This document shows positions 1 to 7,882 of a stretch of 48,735 nt of DNA, piece after piece. The notes below the pieces were generated by a model, which saw nothing but the letters and a program-made list of their open reading frames with translations, did not search any database and had not been told where the DNA came from. Source of the DNA: Tessaracoccus bendigoensis DSM 12906 (GTDB lineage Bacteria > Actinomycetota > Actinomycetes > Propionibacteriales > Propionibacteriaceae); assembly GCF_900141915.1 (NCBI RefSeq), contig NZ_FQZG01000026.1, forward strand, positions 1-48,735. The letters run 5' to 3'. The first letter of the stretch is position 1. Each line of letters starts with the position of its first letter. The translations under genes and the position numbers were made by a program.

Positions 1-1
1 G

Positions 2-226
2 CACACCCTCCGGCACACGACCGCCATGAACCTCCTCCACGCCGGAGTCGACATCACAGTCATCGCGCTCTGGTTAGGCCACGAGCAGACCTCCACCACC
101 GACATCTACCTCCACGCCGACATGGAGACAAAGAAGGCAGCCCTCGACAAGACCAGACCCCCAGGAGTCACCCCAGGCACATTCACCCCGCCCCCCGAGA
201 TCCTCACCTGGCTCGAAGCCCTCTGA
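2..226 (+). CDS. Tyrosine recombinase/integrase, C-terminal fragment
   Basis: This is the carboxy end of a phage-integrase-type tyrosine recombinase cut by the window edge. The open frame begins at base 2 with HTLRHTTAMNLLHAG, which contains the family HxLRHT box (catalytic His and Arg). It continues with LWLGHE and TDIYLHAD, whose Tyr is the expected nucleophile. A proline-rich tail follows and the frame stops at TGA 224-226. Such enzymes cut and rejoin DNA strands through a 3'-phosphotyrosine. The inverted and direct repeats immediately downstream suggest this is the last gene of a recombinase-mobilised element whose end lies near base 307. The family call is firm; the host element is inferred. 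Confidence 0.88.
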   Translation, partial: HTLRHTTAMNLLHAGVDITVIALWLGHEQTSTTDIYLHADMETKKAALDKTRPPGVTPGTFTPPPEILTWLEAL

Positions 227-227
227 C

Positions 228-307
228 TATGCCGACACCACCAGGAGACGATCGTCTCTGACAAGGGTAAACGTGGTCACGGTCGGCATAATCCACACGT
301 CGGCATA
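228..307. repeat. Putative recombinase-element end: TATGCCGAC inverted/direct repeats around a perfect palindrome
   Basis: TATGCCGAC (228-236) is answered by its inverse GTCGGCATA at 282-290 and again at 299-307. Between them is the perfect 14-base palindrome GAGACGATCGTCTC (245-258). The cluster begins two bases after the recombinase stop codon, which fits the terminal recombination site of a tyrosine-recombinase transposable element. The repeats are visible in the sequence; the role is inferred. Confidence 0.5.
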
Positions 308-308
308 A

Positions 309-434
309 GCGATCAACGGCCTCCTCGAACACCTCCGAGGCACCGCCAGAGGCTTCAGAAGCATCGTCAACTACATCGCCCGCTGCCTACTCGACGCAGG
401 CGGGTTCAGACCCATGATCCACTCACTTCTGTGA
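309..434 (+). pseudogene. ISL3-family-like transposase C-terminal remnant
   Basis: An open stretch of about 41 codons without a start encodes INGLLEHLRGTARGF, SIVNYIARCLLDAGG and FRPMIHSLL, then stops at TGA 432-434. This pattern (N-G-hydrophobic, G-F, N-Y-I-A-R, G-G-F-R-P) resembles the extreme carboxy end of ISL3-type DDE transposases of Actinobacteria. The rest of the gene is missing: the frame is closed upstream by TAA at 306-308, right at the last copy of the GTCGGCATA repeat. This suggests the recombinase element inserted into, or recombined with, the transposase gene. Confidence 0.6.
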
Positions 435-463
435 AGAGCCAACTAAGCTAAGCTCCGTGACAC

Positions 464-1216
464 TCAAGGCCGTTGAGCCCCTTCCGAGTCCCTCAACCCC
501 TCTCGAACCATCGCGCTCATGGTTTTGCCTGGGGCAGCGACCAGCCACTCGATGTTGGCGCTGATAGCTGAGGTGACCGTTTGGCCAGTCCGTAGCAGCG
601 ACGAATAATCAGCGACGCTGCCCGACTCTCGCCACGCGTTGAACGCCGTTCGAAACTCGTCCAGCTTGACGTCCAGACGGTCAGTCGCGTGCAACAACTG
701 AGCGTCCGACACGAAGCCGAGTTGTTCCGCAAGCGTGGCCCCTGGATGCGCGACCCAAGGTGCGTTCTCCCCGGTGGTCGAAACCTTGCTGACTCGAAGT
801 TCGTCGTCAGGCGGCCGCGTCTGACCTATCTCAGCCTGGCGAAGTTCGATAGCAGATCGGAGACGAGCAACCGCCCGTTCAGCCGTTGAATCATAGATCT
901 TGCCATCTCGGATCGCTTCACCATCTAGGTCGAGCTGAAGGAATTCAGCAACATCTCCAGTCAGCAGTTCCATTCTGGCGCTGGCCGCCACTCTGCGGTT
1001 CAACTCGACACCCCAGTACCGTTTTCTCACAAACCGGTTGACCAATGCACTGGCGAAAAGCCCCGACGCTGTGAAGGCCGTAACTGATGAAACCAGGTTC
1101 AGTGTGAAACTGGGGACGAAGAACACGCCCGCGTCACTGCCCAGCCCTACAGCGATGGAAACCAGGAGCAGGGCACCCATCAGGCCCATTGCCCAGGTAG
1201 GTACCCGTGATGTCAT
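464..1216 (-). CDS. Hypothetical membrane protein with two N-terminal TM segments
   Basis: A 250-residue protein of unknown function. Two hydrophobic segments near the amino end (residues ~9-28 and ~34-55) form a hairpin in the membrane. They are followed by a basic RKRYWGVELNRR stretch and a long, mostly helical, soluble region. I recognise no enzyme motif. ATG 1216 was chosen because it overlaps the stop of the phosphatase-like fragment as ATGA, indicating translational coupling; a GTG three codons earlier (1225) is an alternative. Its only nearby partner is a beheaded gene and both neighbours are mobile-element debris, so this was probably acquired cargo. Confidence 0.6.
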   Translation of the reverse strand: MTSRVPTWAMGLMGALLLVSIAVGLGSDAGVFFVPSFTLNLVSSVTAFTASGLFASALVNRFVRKRYWGVELNRRVAASARMELLTGDVAEFLQLDLDGEAIRDGKIYDSTAERAVARLRSAIELRQAEIGQTRPPDDELRVSKVSTTGENAPWVAHPGATLAEQLGFVSDAQLLHATDRLDVKLDEFRTAFNAWRESGSVADYSSLLRTGQTVTSAISANIEWLVAAPGKTMSAMVREGLRDSEGAQRP

Positions 1217-1617
1217 GTCCGGCACCGCCTGACTTTCAGGGGAGCGAAGTAGGAGTCGCTCAGCCCAATCATCTCAAGCCATGCTGTCCAAGCGTTGACG
1301 AGGTGCCCGTCTAGGCCCAGTTGGGTTTCGGCAGTCGCAAGCAGGACTGGGTTGGGAGTCGCCTGCCAGTGGTCCTTGTGTATCCGGTTGAAGGCGTCTG
1401 TAGGGCTGGTGCCGAGGATTACCGCAAGGATAACTGCGACTGCCGCAGAGCGCGAATAGCCGCCTGGGCAAGCAGCCAGCACCCGTGCGCCCCGTGGGAT
1501 CGTCGCGGCAAAGTCGACCAGCCTGACCACATGCATGGCGCTTGGGGCGCCAGATTCGGTCGCGTTCCGCGTATCCCGGAAATCCAACTCCAGCGTCTGC
1601 CCATGGACCTGGGGTAT
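1213..1617 (-). pseudogene. Protein-tyrosine-phosphatase-like fragment, N-terminus lost
   Basis: The frame carries AACPGGYSRSAAVAVIL, a C-x5-R signature (Cys-Pro-Gly-Gly-Tyr-Ser-Arg) followed by Ser, as in the P-loop of dual-specificity/tyrosine phosphatase-like proteins. A downstream helical segment ends in LGLDGHLVNAW. The part before the P-loop is too short for a complete domain: only about 50 residues remain before the Cys, and the frame is closed by TGA at 1618-1620. The only initiation candidate is TTG 1587. The break lies about 40 bases from the inverted-repeat element at 1658-1722, which suggests truncation by insertion or deletion. The stop overlaps the start of the membrane-protein gene. 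Activity is doubtful. Confidence 0.55.
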
Positions 1618-1657
1618 TCACAGGGGTGTGGCCCGTGTTGCGGGTCTGGACGTGGAA

Positions 1658-1722
1658 GGGTGCTCTGACCTGGGAGGATACGAGTTGTCAAGGCTTGTAG
1701 TCGTCCAAGGATCGGAGCACCC
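1658..1722. mobile_element. Insertion-sequence-like inverted-repeat pair (internal part deleted or MITE-like)
   Basis: GGGTGCTC at 1658-1665 and GAGCACCC at 1715-1722 are perfect 8-base inverted repeats. Partial inverted similarity continues inward (GGGTGCTCTGACCT against GGGTGCTCCGATCC), enclosing about 50 bases with no gene. The element sits exactly between two truncated genes, the phosphatase-like fragment and the ATPase fragment. It is probably a collapsed or miniature insertion sequence; the family is not assignable by eye. Confidence 0.4.
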
Positions 1723-1745
1723 TCATGGTGAAGCGTAGCGGTGAG

Positions 1746-2150
1746 CGTCATGGTGCGCATGTGGATGCGCCCGATCCTGCCTGCCCCGGAGTGACGCCTG
1801 ATATCGTCGGTCGGCGTGGATGATCCGGCCAGGATGAACTGGCCACGCTCCCTGCGGTCATCAACCTCGCGTCGTACCGCATCCCACAGCGGCTCGACGC
1901 GCTGCCATTCATCGAGTAGACGTGGCGTGTCGCCGGGGAGGATCAACCTGGGGTCGAAGAGCGCGCGGTGCTCGGCCTCGGGGTCACGGTCGAGCAGGAC
2001 TTCACTGGCCGCCTTCTGGCGGGCGGTCTCGGTCTTGCCGCACGCCTTCACACCCTCGATGAGTACGGCTCCCATAGCGCGGAGTTGGCGTTCTAGGATG
2101 CCGTCAGCCACACGAGGCAAGTAGGGTCGATCACTGGCTTGTGTCGCCAT
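1746..2150 (-). pseudogene. P-loop ATPase (DUF4143/AAA-type) N-terminal fragment
   Basis: ATG 2150 opens MATQASDRPYLPRVADG, followed by a Walker A variant GVKACGKTETARQ (Gly-x-x-x-x-Gly-Lys-Thr), then LLDEWQRVEPLWDAVR and FILAGSSTPTDD, the Walker-B/sensor region typical of the AAA/DUF4143 group. Recognisable protein ends near RTMTL at about base 1746. The frame stays open to 1419, but that part is antisense to the phosphatase-like fragment and looks like chance coding. Full-length relatives are about 400 residues, so this keeps only the first third. The upstream region is AT-rich compared with its surroundings. The gene is almost certainly dead. Confidence 0.6.
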
Positions 2151-2312
2151 GCCTGCTCCAAATTGATAGAACTGCACACTTTCCACTGTGAATAATACAC
2201 ATTCATGACTGATAGATCCTCACGTACCCCACTGCTTCCCGAGACGGCGCGGCAAGGGGAAATGGCGGTGTCTCCATCCCAGATCATCGAGCCGTCGACC
2301 CCGCCGACTCCC

Positions 2313-3206
2313 TCAGGCTCGCGGCTGCTCGAATGCGACGGTGGCCTCGGAGGAGCCCTGGCGGACGCGCAGTTGTGGCTCCAGCCGTGCCGAGCTGTCG
2401 ACGCTCACGCTCGCTCGATCGGTGCCGATGATCCCGGCCTGCTCCATGGCCTCCAACTGGAGCCGGGCGAGGTTCGCAGCGGTGAACCCAGCCAACGAGA
2501 TGGCGGGCTTCTGCCCGGTCCGCCGACACGCGTTGGTGACGTCGCTGCCGTCCCGCTCGAACACCAGCGCCGGGCGACACCCCTGGGTGGCGGCCCCATC
2601 TGAGAGCTCCAGCGAGATGGTGTCGGCGTCGATGGACAGCGACCCGACGCCCAGCCCCGGGTCCAGCTCGGCCAACAGGTCCAACACGACCTGCCAGGTC
2701 TCCTCCACAGAGACGGCCATCGACGAGGGGAGCGGGGAGCCGTTCAGCCGCACGGCGACCGGGTCATGCGTGGTGAGCCCCTCGAAGGTGTCGTCCCCGC
2801 ACCTCAGTTCCCCGAGCATCGCGGACGGTGTGACGACGTCGACGCTGACCCGGAACTCGCTGGCCTCGCACAGTTTCGCCAACTGTGCGACCTGCTCTTG
2901 GACGGCGCCAGGATCGAGCTCCTCGAACGGCACGGCGGCCGAGTTCGTGGCAGCGTCGGTGACGGGGCGCACACCGTCGGACAGGTCCCAGAACTGGAGG
3001 GTGCTGTCCTTGACGGCGCGGGCGGTGATCGCCTGACGTCCGACGGCGACCCCGGAGAACGCGTCGGCGGCGGTGCCCAGCTCGACGAGGCGCTCGGCCA
3101 CGACGGAGGCCGGGGGAGTGACTTCCGGCTCCGGTGCGGAACACGCGGAGAGAGCAAGGGCCACCGCGACGGCGCCGGCTCCCCGAACGATGTGGGGCCG
3201 CCTCAT
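2313..3206 (-). CDS. Predicted lipoprotein of unknown function
   Basis: A 297-residue protein with a lipoprotein signal: basic MRRPHIVRG, a hydrophobic core, and lipobox LSAC at residues 19-22, so Cys22 would be lipidated and the protein anchored outside the membrane. The mature part is mixed alpha/beta with several cysteines (LAKLCEASEF, GELRCGDDTF, GCRPALVF, TNACRRTG) that could form disulphides. I recognise no family. Its ATG overlaps the stop of the upstream helical protein as ATGA, making it the third gene of a coupled operon. That context suggests a role with a secreted WXG100-like substrate, which is an inference. Confidence 0.75.
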   Translation of the reverse strand: MRRPHIVRGAGAVAVALALSACSAPEPEVTPPASVVAERLVELGTAADAFSGVAVGRQAITARAVKDSTLQFWDLSDGVRPVTDAATNSAAVPFEELDPGAVQEQVAQLAKLCEASEFRVSVDVVTPSAMLGELRCGDDTFEGLTTHDPVAVRLNGSPLPSSMAVSVEETWQVVLDLLAELDPGLGVGSLSIDADTISLELSDGAATQGCRPALVFERDGSDVTNACRRTGQKPAISLAGFTAANLARLQLEAMEQAGIIGTDRASVSVDSSARLEPQLRVRQGSSEATVAFEQPRA

Positions 3207-4477
3207 TCGTCGAGCATCTTCTGAAGCTCGGCGGCCTGCTGCGTGTTGATGTTCTCGCCTTCGAGATAATTGCGGATGGTCAGGTCCAGCTTCTCCGCCA
3301 TGGCCGAGGTGGCGTTCTGGCCACGTTTGAGGGCCTTGTCCTCGATGTGGTCGGCGAGGCTGTTCAACCCCGAAGCCGTGGTGGCCTGGAACCCGGGGAA
3401 CTGGTGGAACATCGTCTCGATGGCCGGGGCCGAGGCGGCCGACCCGATGGGCGTGGCGAAGTCGTCGGACAGATCCGACCAGTGGGTGATGTGGTCCTTG
3501 AAGTACTGCGTCTGGAACTTCAGATCATTGAACGACGACAGTCCTTCCGACTTCTTGCCGGAAAGGGGCGCAGGGTCGGGCCAGCCCACCTCGCCCTGCC
3601 CGCTGGGCTGGCTCAGGCGGTTGATCACATTCTTCTGCTGCTCGGTCTGCAGGATCGCGGAGACCGCCGCGTTCAAGGTGGACACCACGGCCTTGATCTC
3701 GTCCACCTGCAACCCCTGGAACTCGGTGACCTTTGTGCCGATCTGCCCGACGAGCTGGATGACCGACTCGATGCTCCACTTGTCGGGGAGCCAGTCCATG
3801 CCCACGATCCCGGCGTAGTACTCGTTCTGGTCGCCCTGCAGTTCCGCGAACGCCGTCAGGTGGTCGCCGAGAGTCTCGACGAACTCGCCGTCCCGGGTGA
3901 GCATGGTCTCGATCTGCTGAGCGGTGGTCTCATGCGCTTCGTGCTGGATGCCGACGTTGTCCTCATAGGTGCTCATCGCGGTGGGGCTGCGCCAGCCGTC
4001 AGCGTCGCCCGAGGTCGGGATCTGGCTGGTCCTGCTGGCGAAGACCAGCGAGGACACCTGCCCCGAGACGCTCACCCAACCGCCCATGTGGGAGGCGATG
4101 CTCTTGACCGAATCGCGCATGTGGCCGGCGTCGAACTCGAACTTCTCGTCGGCGCCGTCGACGATGCCCTGAGTCTGTGCGAGGTGGTTCAGGGCCTCCT
4201 GCCGGCGGGGATGGTCGACGACCTCCTCGGTGATCGAGGCGCCACCCATGTAGATGAGAGCCCTCTCCCACCAGGCGTAACGGTCGTCGCGGTACTCCAC
4301 CGATTCGTAGTTGCTCCGGCCGTAGTACATCGTGTACTTGTACTGCTTCAGCTGGCCGATGGTCGACTTGATGGTGGACAGCATGTTCGCGCCGATCTCG
4401 GCCAGCGTCCCGTAGCTGTCGACCAGGTCGTTGCAGGTCTGCTCAATGGCCTTCGCGGCGTTGTAGGCGTCGTTCAT
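3203..4477 (-). CDS. Large helical WXG100/LXG-like protein
   Basis: A 424-residue, predominantly helical protein with no signal peptide, starting MNDAYNAAKAIEQTC. The start at 4477 follows a GGGGG-type ribosome-binding site; a longer open frame to 4750 overlaps the upstream gene and is rejected. Regularly spaced small residues, Trp-Gly elements (HMGGWVSVSG, ADGWRSPTAMS) and heptad-like helices recall WXG100-superfamily proteins exported by type VII systems, but I see no canonical C-terminal YxxxD/E signal. It lies between a YbaB-like gene and a lipoprotein gene, an arrangement seen in actinobacterial type VII accessory loci. No EccC-type ATPase is present in the window. Function is not established. 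Confidence 0.7.
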   Translation of the reverse strand: MNDAYNAAKAIEQTCNDLVDSYGTLAEIGANMLSTIKSTIGQLKQYKYTMYYGRSNYESVEYRDDRYAWWERALIYMGGASITEEVVDHPRRQEALNHLAQTQGIVDGADEKFEFDAGHMRDSVKSIASHMGGWVSVSGQVSSLVFASRTSQIPTSGDADGWRSPTAMSTYEDNVGIQHEAHETTAQQIETMLTRDGEFVETLGDHLTAFAELQGDQNEYYAGIVGMDWLPDKWSIESVIQLVGQIGTKVTEFQGLQVDEIKAVVSTLNAAVSAILQTEQQKNVINRLSQPSGQGEVGWPDPAPLSGKKSEGLSSFNDLKFQTQYFKDHITHWSDLSDDFATPIGSAASAPAIETMFHQFPGFQATTASGLNSLADHIEDKALKRGQNATSAMAEKLDLTIRNYLEGENINTQQAAELQKMLDE

Positions 4478-4487
4478 CCCAACCCCC

Positions 4488-5018
4488 TCAGGCCTGTGCG
4501 AATTCGCGGATCCGGGCGCGCTGTCTGCGCAGGGCGACCACTTCCTCGGCGGCCGGCGGCTCCGGGGCCAGGTCGACCCCGTCGAAGGCCTCCAACACCG
4601 CCTCCATGATGCTGTTGGCAGTGGCCGCCTCGGCCCAGCGCGGATCGATCCGCAGCTCGGCGAAGCGCCCGGCCAGGAACCGGAGGGCGACCTTGGCGCC
4701 TTCCTCGTCCTGAGGCGCCGGTTGGCCGACGAACTCACCGTCGCGCACACGTCGACTGAGCTCGAGCGAGCGCCTCATGTAGTCGCGATGCATGGCCATG
4801 TGCTCACGCCGCTCGACCTGGGTGAGGTGCCGCACCCGCGGAGGCGTCGGTGCCGCAGAATCCAGCCCCGACGCCACGGGCATCGCCTCCTGGATCGCTG
4901 CCGAGATCGCCTTGGCCAGGTCTTCCGGGGAACCCTCGGACAACCAGTTGTTGGAGAGCAACAGCCGCACAAGCCTGCCCCCTTCGATTTCGACCTTGAT
5001 GCCGTCCCTGAGCGCCAT
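4488..5018 (-). CDS. YbaB/EbfC-like small protein, first gene of WXG100-like operon
   Basis: A 176-residue protein. The first ~50 residues (DGIKVEIEGGRLVRLLLSNN, then EDLAKAISAAIQEAMP) fit the two-strand-plus-helix layout of YbaB/EbfC-like proteins, which commonly accompany WXG100 genes in actinomycetes. A charged helical tail ends RQRARIREFAQA. ATG 5018 has a GGAAGG Shine-Dalgarno nine bases upstream; the upstream in-frame ATG 5060 lacks one. Ten bases separate it from the next gene, so the three genes 5018-2313 form one transcript. Its 5' leader carries overlapping palindromes (5042-5074). The family call rests on pattern only. Confidence 0.65.
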   Translation of the reverse strand: MALRDGIKVEIEGGRLVRLLLSNNWLSEGSPEDLAKAISAAIQEAMPVASGLDSAAPTPPRVRHLTQVERREHMAMHRDYMRRSLELSRRVRDGEFVGQPAPQDEEGAKVALRFLAGRFAELRIDPRWAEAATANSIMEAVLEAFDGVDLAPEPPAAEEVVALRRQRARIREFAQA

Positions 5019-5041
5019 GGCACACCCTTCCAATTTGCGAG

Positions 5042-5074
5042 TCGGTGATGCTTTGATCACCGATGCTATCGGTG
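5042..5074 (-). promoter_or_regulatory. Overlapping palindromes in the leader of the YbaB-like operon
   Basis: TCGGTGAT (5042-5049) is mirrored by ATCACCGA (5056-5063). The overlapping CACCGAT (5058-5064) is mirrored by ATCGGTG (5068-5074). Three half-sites therefore share one central ATCACCGAT. The block lies 24-56 bases upstream of the ATG at 5018, a plausible repressor or autoregulator site; an RNA hairpin is the alternative. Confidence 0.4.
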
Positions 5075-5157
5075 GGTGGTGTCAGGCCCCTGCGATGGTT
5101 CGGTCCCCGGCAAACATGACGGAACGGTAACAATAGGAGCGAATCGCGACGCGGTGG

Positions 5158-5188
5158 TTGACACCCCGCGCACCAGCCGGATTAGGTT
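5158..5188 (+). promoter_or_regulatory. Candidate promoter of the LacI-type gene
   Basis: A perfect -35 hexamer TTGACA (5158-5163) is followed after 19 bases by TAGGTT (5183-5188), about 36 bases before the regulator's ATG. The spacing is slightly long. Confidence 0.4.
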
Positions 5189-5224
5189 GGGCCACGAGTT
5201 TTGAACGATCCACCAGGGGGTGCG

Positions 5225-6226
5225 ATGAATCAGCCGACGCTGGCGAGCCTCGCGACGGAGCTCGGGGTGTCAAGACAGACCGTTTCCAACGTGCTGAACT
5301 TCCCCGACCGCGTCAGGCCCGCGACCCGCGCCCACGTGCTGGAGGCGATCGAGCGTTCCGGCTACCGGCCCTCCGCCGCGGCGAGGGCGCTGCGCAGCCA
5401 GCGGGCGATGGCGCTCGGGCTCAGGCTCAGCCAACGCCGCAACGGGATCTCCGGCACCATCGTCGACGGTTTCATGCACGCGCTCGTCCAGCGCGCCGAC
5501 CAGCGTGGCTACCGGATCGTGCTGTTCCCCGCGGCCACGAACGACGAGGAGGTCGACAAGCTCATCGAGTTGCGCCGCAGCCTGGCCATCGACGCGTGCA
5601 TCCTCACCGACACGTGGTACGGCGACACCAGACCCGCCGAGTTGGCAGAGGAAGGGGTCCCGTTCGCCTCCTTCGGTAGGCCATGGGACGGCGTCGATCA
5701 CGGGCGCTGGGCCGACGTCGACGGCCGGGCCGGTGCCCGCGAGGCGACAAACCATCTGCGTGGGCTGGGGCACCGACGCATCGGTTTCATCGGCTGGGCC
5801 GACGGGTCACCGGTAGGCAGCGACCGCAGGGCTGGGTGGGTGGAGGCGCTCGGGCTCGACCCGGCGGGCGCGGACGCGCTCACCGTGGAGGGCGACGACT
5901 CGGTGCTCGCGGGCGCCCAAGGCATGGCCGAGCTGTTGGGCAGGGGAGCCGATGCCGCGGTGTGCGCCAGCGACACCCTCTCGTTGGGGGCGTTCACCGA
6001 GACCAGGAGACGCGACCGGGGCGACGTCCGGTTGGTCGGATTCGACGACACCCCGATCTCACGCACCCTCGGCCTCGACAGCATCCGTCAACCGGTTGAA
6101 GAGGTGGCGGCCGAGGTGCTGGATATGGTGCTCGCGCAACTCGCCGACCCGGAGACACGGTTCGAGGGACGGCTCGTCCGGCCGAGCCTGGTCACACACG
6201 AGCGCCCCGACTTCCTCGCAACCTGA
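5225..6226 (+). CDS. LacI/GalR-family transcriptional regulator
   Basis: A 333-residue repressor-type protein. Residues 4-24 form the LacI helix-turn-helix (TLASLATELGVSRQTVSNVL), followed by the hinge-helix region RPSAAARALRSQRAMALGLR and a periplasmic-binding-protein-like effector domain ending VRPSLVTHERPDF. ATG 5225 follows AGGGGG; an upstream ATG at 5201 would add eight residues before the DNA-binding domain and lacks a good site. It is the first gene before, and in the same direction as, a complete oligopeptide-type ABC importer. By position it probably controls that importer in response to its substrate. A GGTTAG-N11-CTAACC palindrome overlaps the importer's presumed -10 box. Confidence 0.92.
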   Translation: MNQPTLASLATELGVSRQTVSNVLNFPDRVRPATRAHVLEAIERSGYRPSAAARALRSQRAMALGLRLSQRRNGISGTIVDGFMHALVQRADQRGYRIVLFPAATNDEEVDKLIELRRSLAIDACILTDTWYGDTRPAELAEEGVPFASFGRPWDGVDHGRWADVDGRAGAREATNHLRGLGHRRIGFIGWADGSPVGSDRRAGWVEALGLDPAGADALTVEGDDSVLAGAQGMAELLGRGADAAVCASDTLSLGAFTETRRRDRGDVRLVGFDDTPISRTLGLDSIRQPVEEVAAEVLDMVLAQLADPETRFEGRLVRPSLVTHERPDFLAT

Positions 6227-6329
6227 ATATCGGCACCGCAGTCGGGCTGCATCCGACCGGCTGAACTGTGGTGGCGTGGACGGGATTGCGGCGCACCGGG
6301 GGCGGCGAGGAACCAGAGCGGGATCGACC

Positions 6330-6352
6330 GGTTAGAATGTCGTGGCCTAACC
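6330..6352 (+). promoter_or_regulatory. Candidate promoter/operator of the ABC importer operon
   Basis: A -10-like TAGAAT (6333-6338) is overlapped by the inverted repeat GGTTAG (6330-6335) / CTAACC (6347-6352) with an 11-base spacer. It lies 25 bases before the substrate-binding-protein ATG. No good -35 is visible, which would fit an activator-dependent or weak promoter. Confidence 0.35.
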
Positions 6353-6376
6353 ACCCTCTGAAGGGAACCTCAGAAC

Positions 6377-7879
6377 ATGCGCCGAAGCCGCTCCTTCCTG
6401 GGCATGCTCCTCGCCGTTGCGTTGACCGTCGCGCTCGGCGCTTGTACCCGCCCCGAGACAGACGAGCCGCGCGGGCGCGAACTCAACATCGGGGCGGCCA
6501 CCGAGCCCGCCGGGCTCGACATGATCACCACAACCGGTGCCGGGACCCCCTTCGTGCTGCTCTACAACGTCTACGAGACGCTCGTGAAGCTGGACAACGA
6601 AGGCAACATCAGGCCACTGCTCGCCTCCGAGTGGTCACAGACCCCGGACCGGCTCAGCTACACGTTCTCTCTCGACCCCGCGGCGAAGTTCGCCTCCGGC
6701 GCCCCTGTGGACGCTGACGCCGTGGTCAAGAGCTTCGAGCGGGCCAGGGGCGAGACTGCCGCCGAATCGATCAGGCTCAAGTGGGCCCCCGTCGACACCA
6801 TCGAGGCGGTCGATCAACGAACGGTCAGGCTCAACCTGAGCCGCCCGTCCAACGGGCTGCTCTACGACCTAACGGGGCCGACAGGCTCCATCTCCGACCC
6901 GACGGCGACCGCCGACCTGAACACCACTCCAGCGGGCTCCGGCCCTTACAAGTTCGTCACCTGGGAGCAGGGTTCCCGTGTCGAGCTCGAGGCTAACGCG
7001 GGCTACTGGGGGACACCTGCCCGGTTCAGCCCCGTCAACTTCCGCTACTTCGCCGACCCCAACGCGATGAACACCGCGATGCTGTCCGGACAACTCGACA
7101 TGATCTCCAACCTGACGGTGCCACAGTCGATCGGCCAGTTCAGCGACGCCGAGAAGTACACCATCCACGAGGGAACCACCGACGGTGAGGTCGTCCTCGG
7201 ATTCAACCACGCCAATGAGGCGCTCTCGGACGTGCGGGTGCGGCAGGCGATCAGCCACGCCATCGATCGTCAGGCCCTGGTCGACTCGGTCTGGGGTGGC
7301 AAGGGCATGCTCATCGGCTCGATGGTCCCACCCACCGACCCCTGGTTCGAGGATCTGTCAGGCGTCTACCCATACGACCCGGACAAGGCGAGGGAACTCC
7401 TCGCCGAGGCTGGCTACGCCTCGGGGCTGACGCTGCGGTTGCGGGTACCCAACCTGCCCTACGGCCCGACCTCAGGGCGGTTCATCGCCGCACAGCTGAA
7501 GGACGTCGGCATCACCGCCGAGGTCGAGGAGCTGGAGTGGGCCCGCTGGCTCGACCAGGTCTACGGCCAGCACGACTACGACATGACCGTCGTGGCACAT
7601 GTCGAGCCTCGCGACCTGGGCGCCTTCGCGGCGGAGGGAAACTACTGGGGGTACCGCAACGACGCCTTCAACACCTTGCTGACGGAGGCCGACACGGGCA
7701 CCGAGGCCGACCAGACCGAGAAACTCAAAGAGGCCGCCCGGATGCTGACCGACGACGCCGCGGCCGTCTGGCTGTTCCTGCTCCCGAGCATCACCATCGC
7801 GACCCCTGCGATCGCAGGCGTCCAGGACAATCAGATCAGCCTCTCCTTCGACCTGACAACGCTGGCGGCCCGGAGCTGA
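6377..7879 (+). CDS. ABC transporter substrate-binding lipoprotein (SBP_bac_5, DppA/OppA type)
   Basis: A 500-residue extracellular binding protein for a peptide/nickel-type importer. It has a lipoprotein signal with lipobox LGAC (Cys24). The family 5 fold is shown by GAATEPAGLDMIT, YNVYETLVKLDNEG and LLASEWSQTPDRLSYTFSL near the amino end, and by SHAIDRQALVDSVWGG and YDPDKARELLAEAGY in the middle. Length is normal for the family. A Shine-Dalgarno AAGGGAA precedes ATG 6377. The permease gene begins four bases after the stop, so this heads the operon. The ligand could be a peptide, an oligosaccharide or another solute; a LacI regulator upstream leans toward a sugar-derived ligand, which is inference. 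Confidence 0.93.
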   Translation: MRRSRSFLGMLLAVALTVALGACTRPETDEPRGRELNIGAATEPAGLDMITTTGAGTPFVLLYNVYETLVKLDNEGNIRPLLASEWSQTPDRLSYTFSLDPAAKFASGAPVDADAVVKSFERARGETAAESIRLKWAPVDTIEAVDQRTVRLNLSRPSNGLLYDLTGPTGSISDPTATADLNTTPAGSGPYKFVTWEQGSRVELEANAGYWGTPARFSPVNFRYFADPNAMNTAMLSGQLDMISNLTVPQSIGQFSDAEKYTIHEGTTDGEVVLGFNHANEALSDVRVRQAISHAIDRQALVDSVWGGKGMLIGSMVPPTDPWFEDLSGVYPYDPDKARELLAEAGYASGLTLRLRVPNLPYGPTSGRFIAAQLKDVGITAEVEELEWARWLDQVYGQHDYDMTVVAHVEPRDLGAFAAEGNYWGYRNDAFNTLLTEADTGTEADQTEKLKEAARMLTDDAAAVWLFLLPSITIATPAIAGVQDNQISLSFDLTTLAARS

Positions 7880-7882
7880 CGC

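Noticed and set aside
1724..1822. Short plus-strand frame starting MVKRSGERHG
   Set aside because: It is antisense to the ATPase fragment from about 1746, and the product has no recognisable transposase motif.
3134..4609. 491-codon plus-strand open frame
   Set aside because: It is antisense to the helical WXG100-like gene, and its product is a Gly/Leu/Val/Arg-rich shadow. The minus-strand frame has start signals, operon overlaps and sensible composition.
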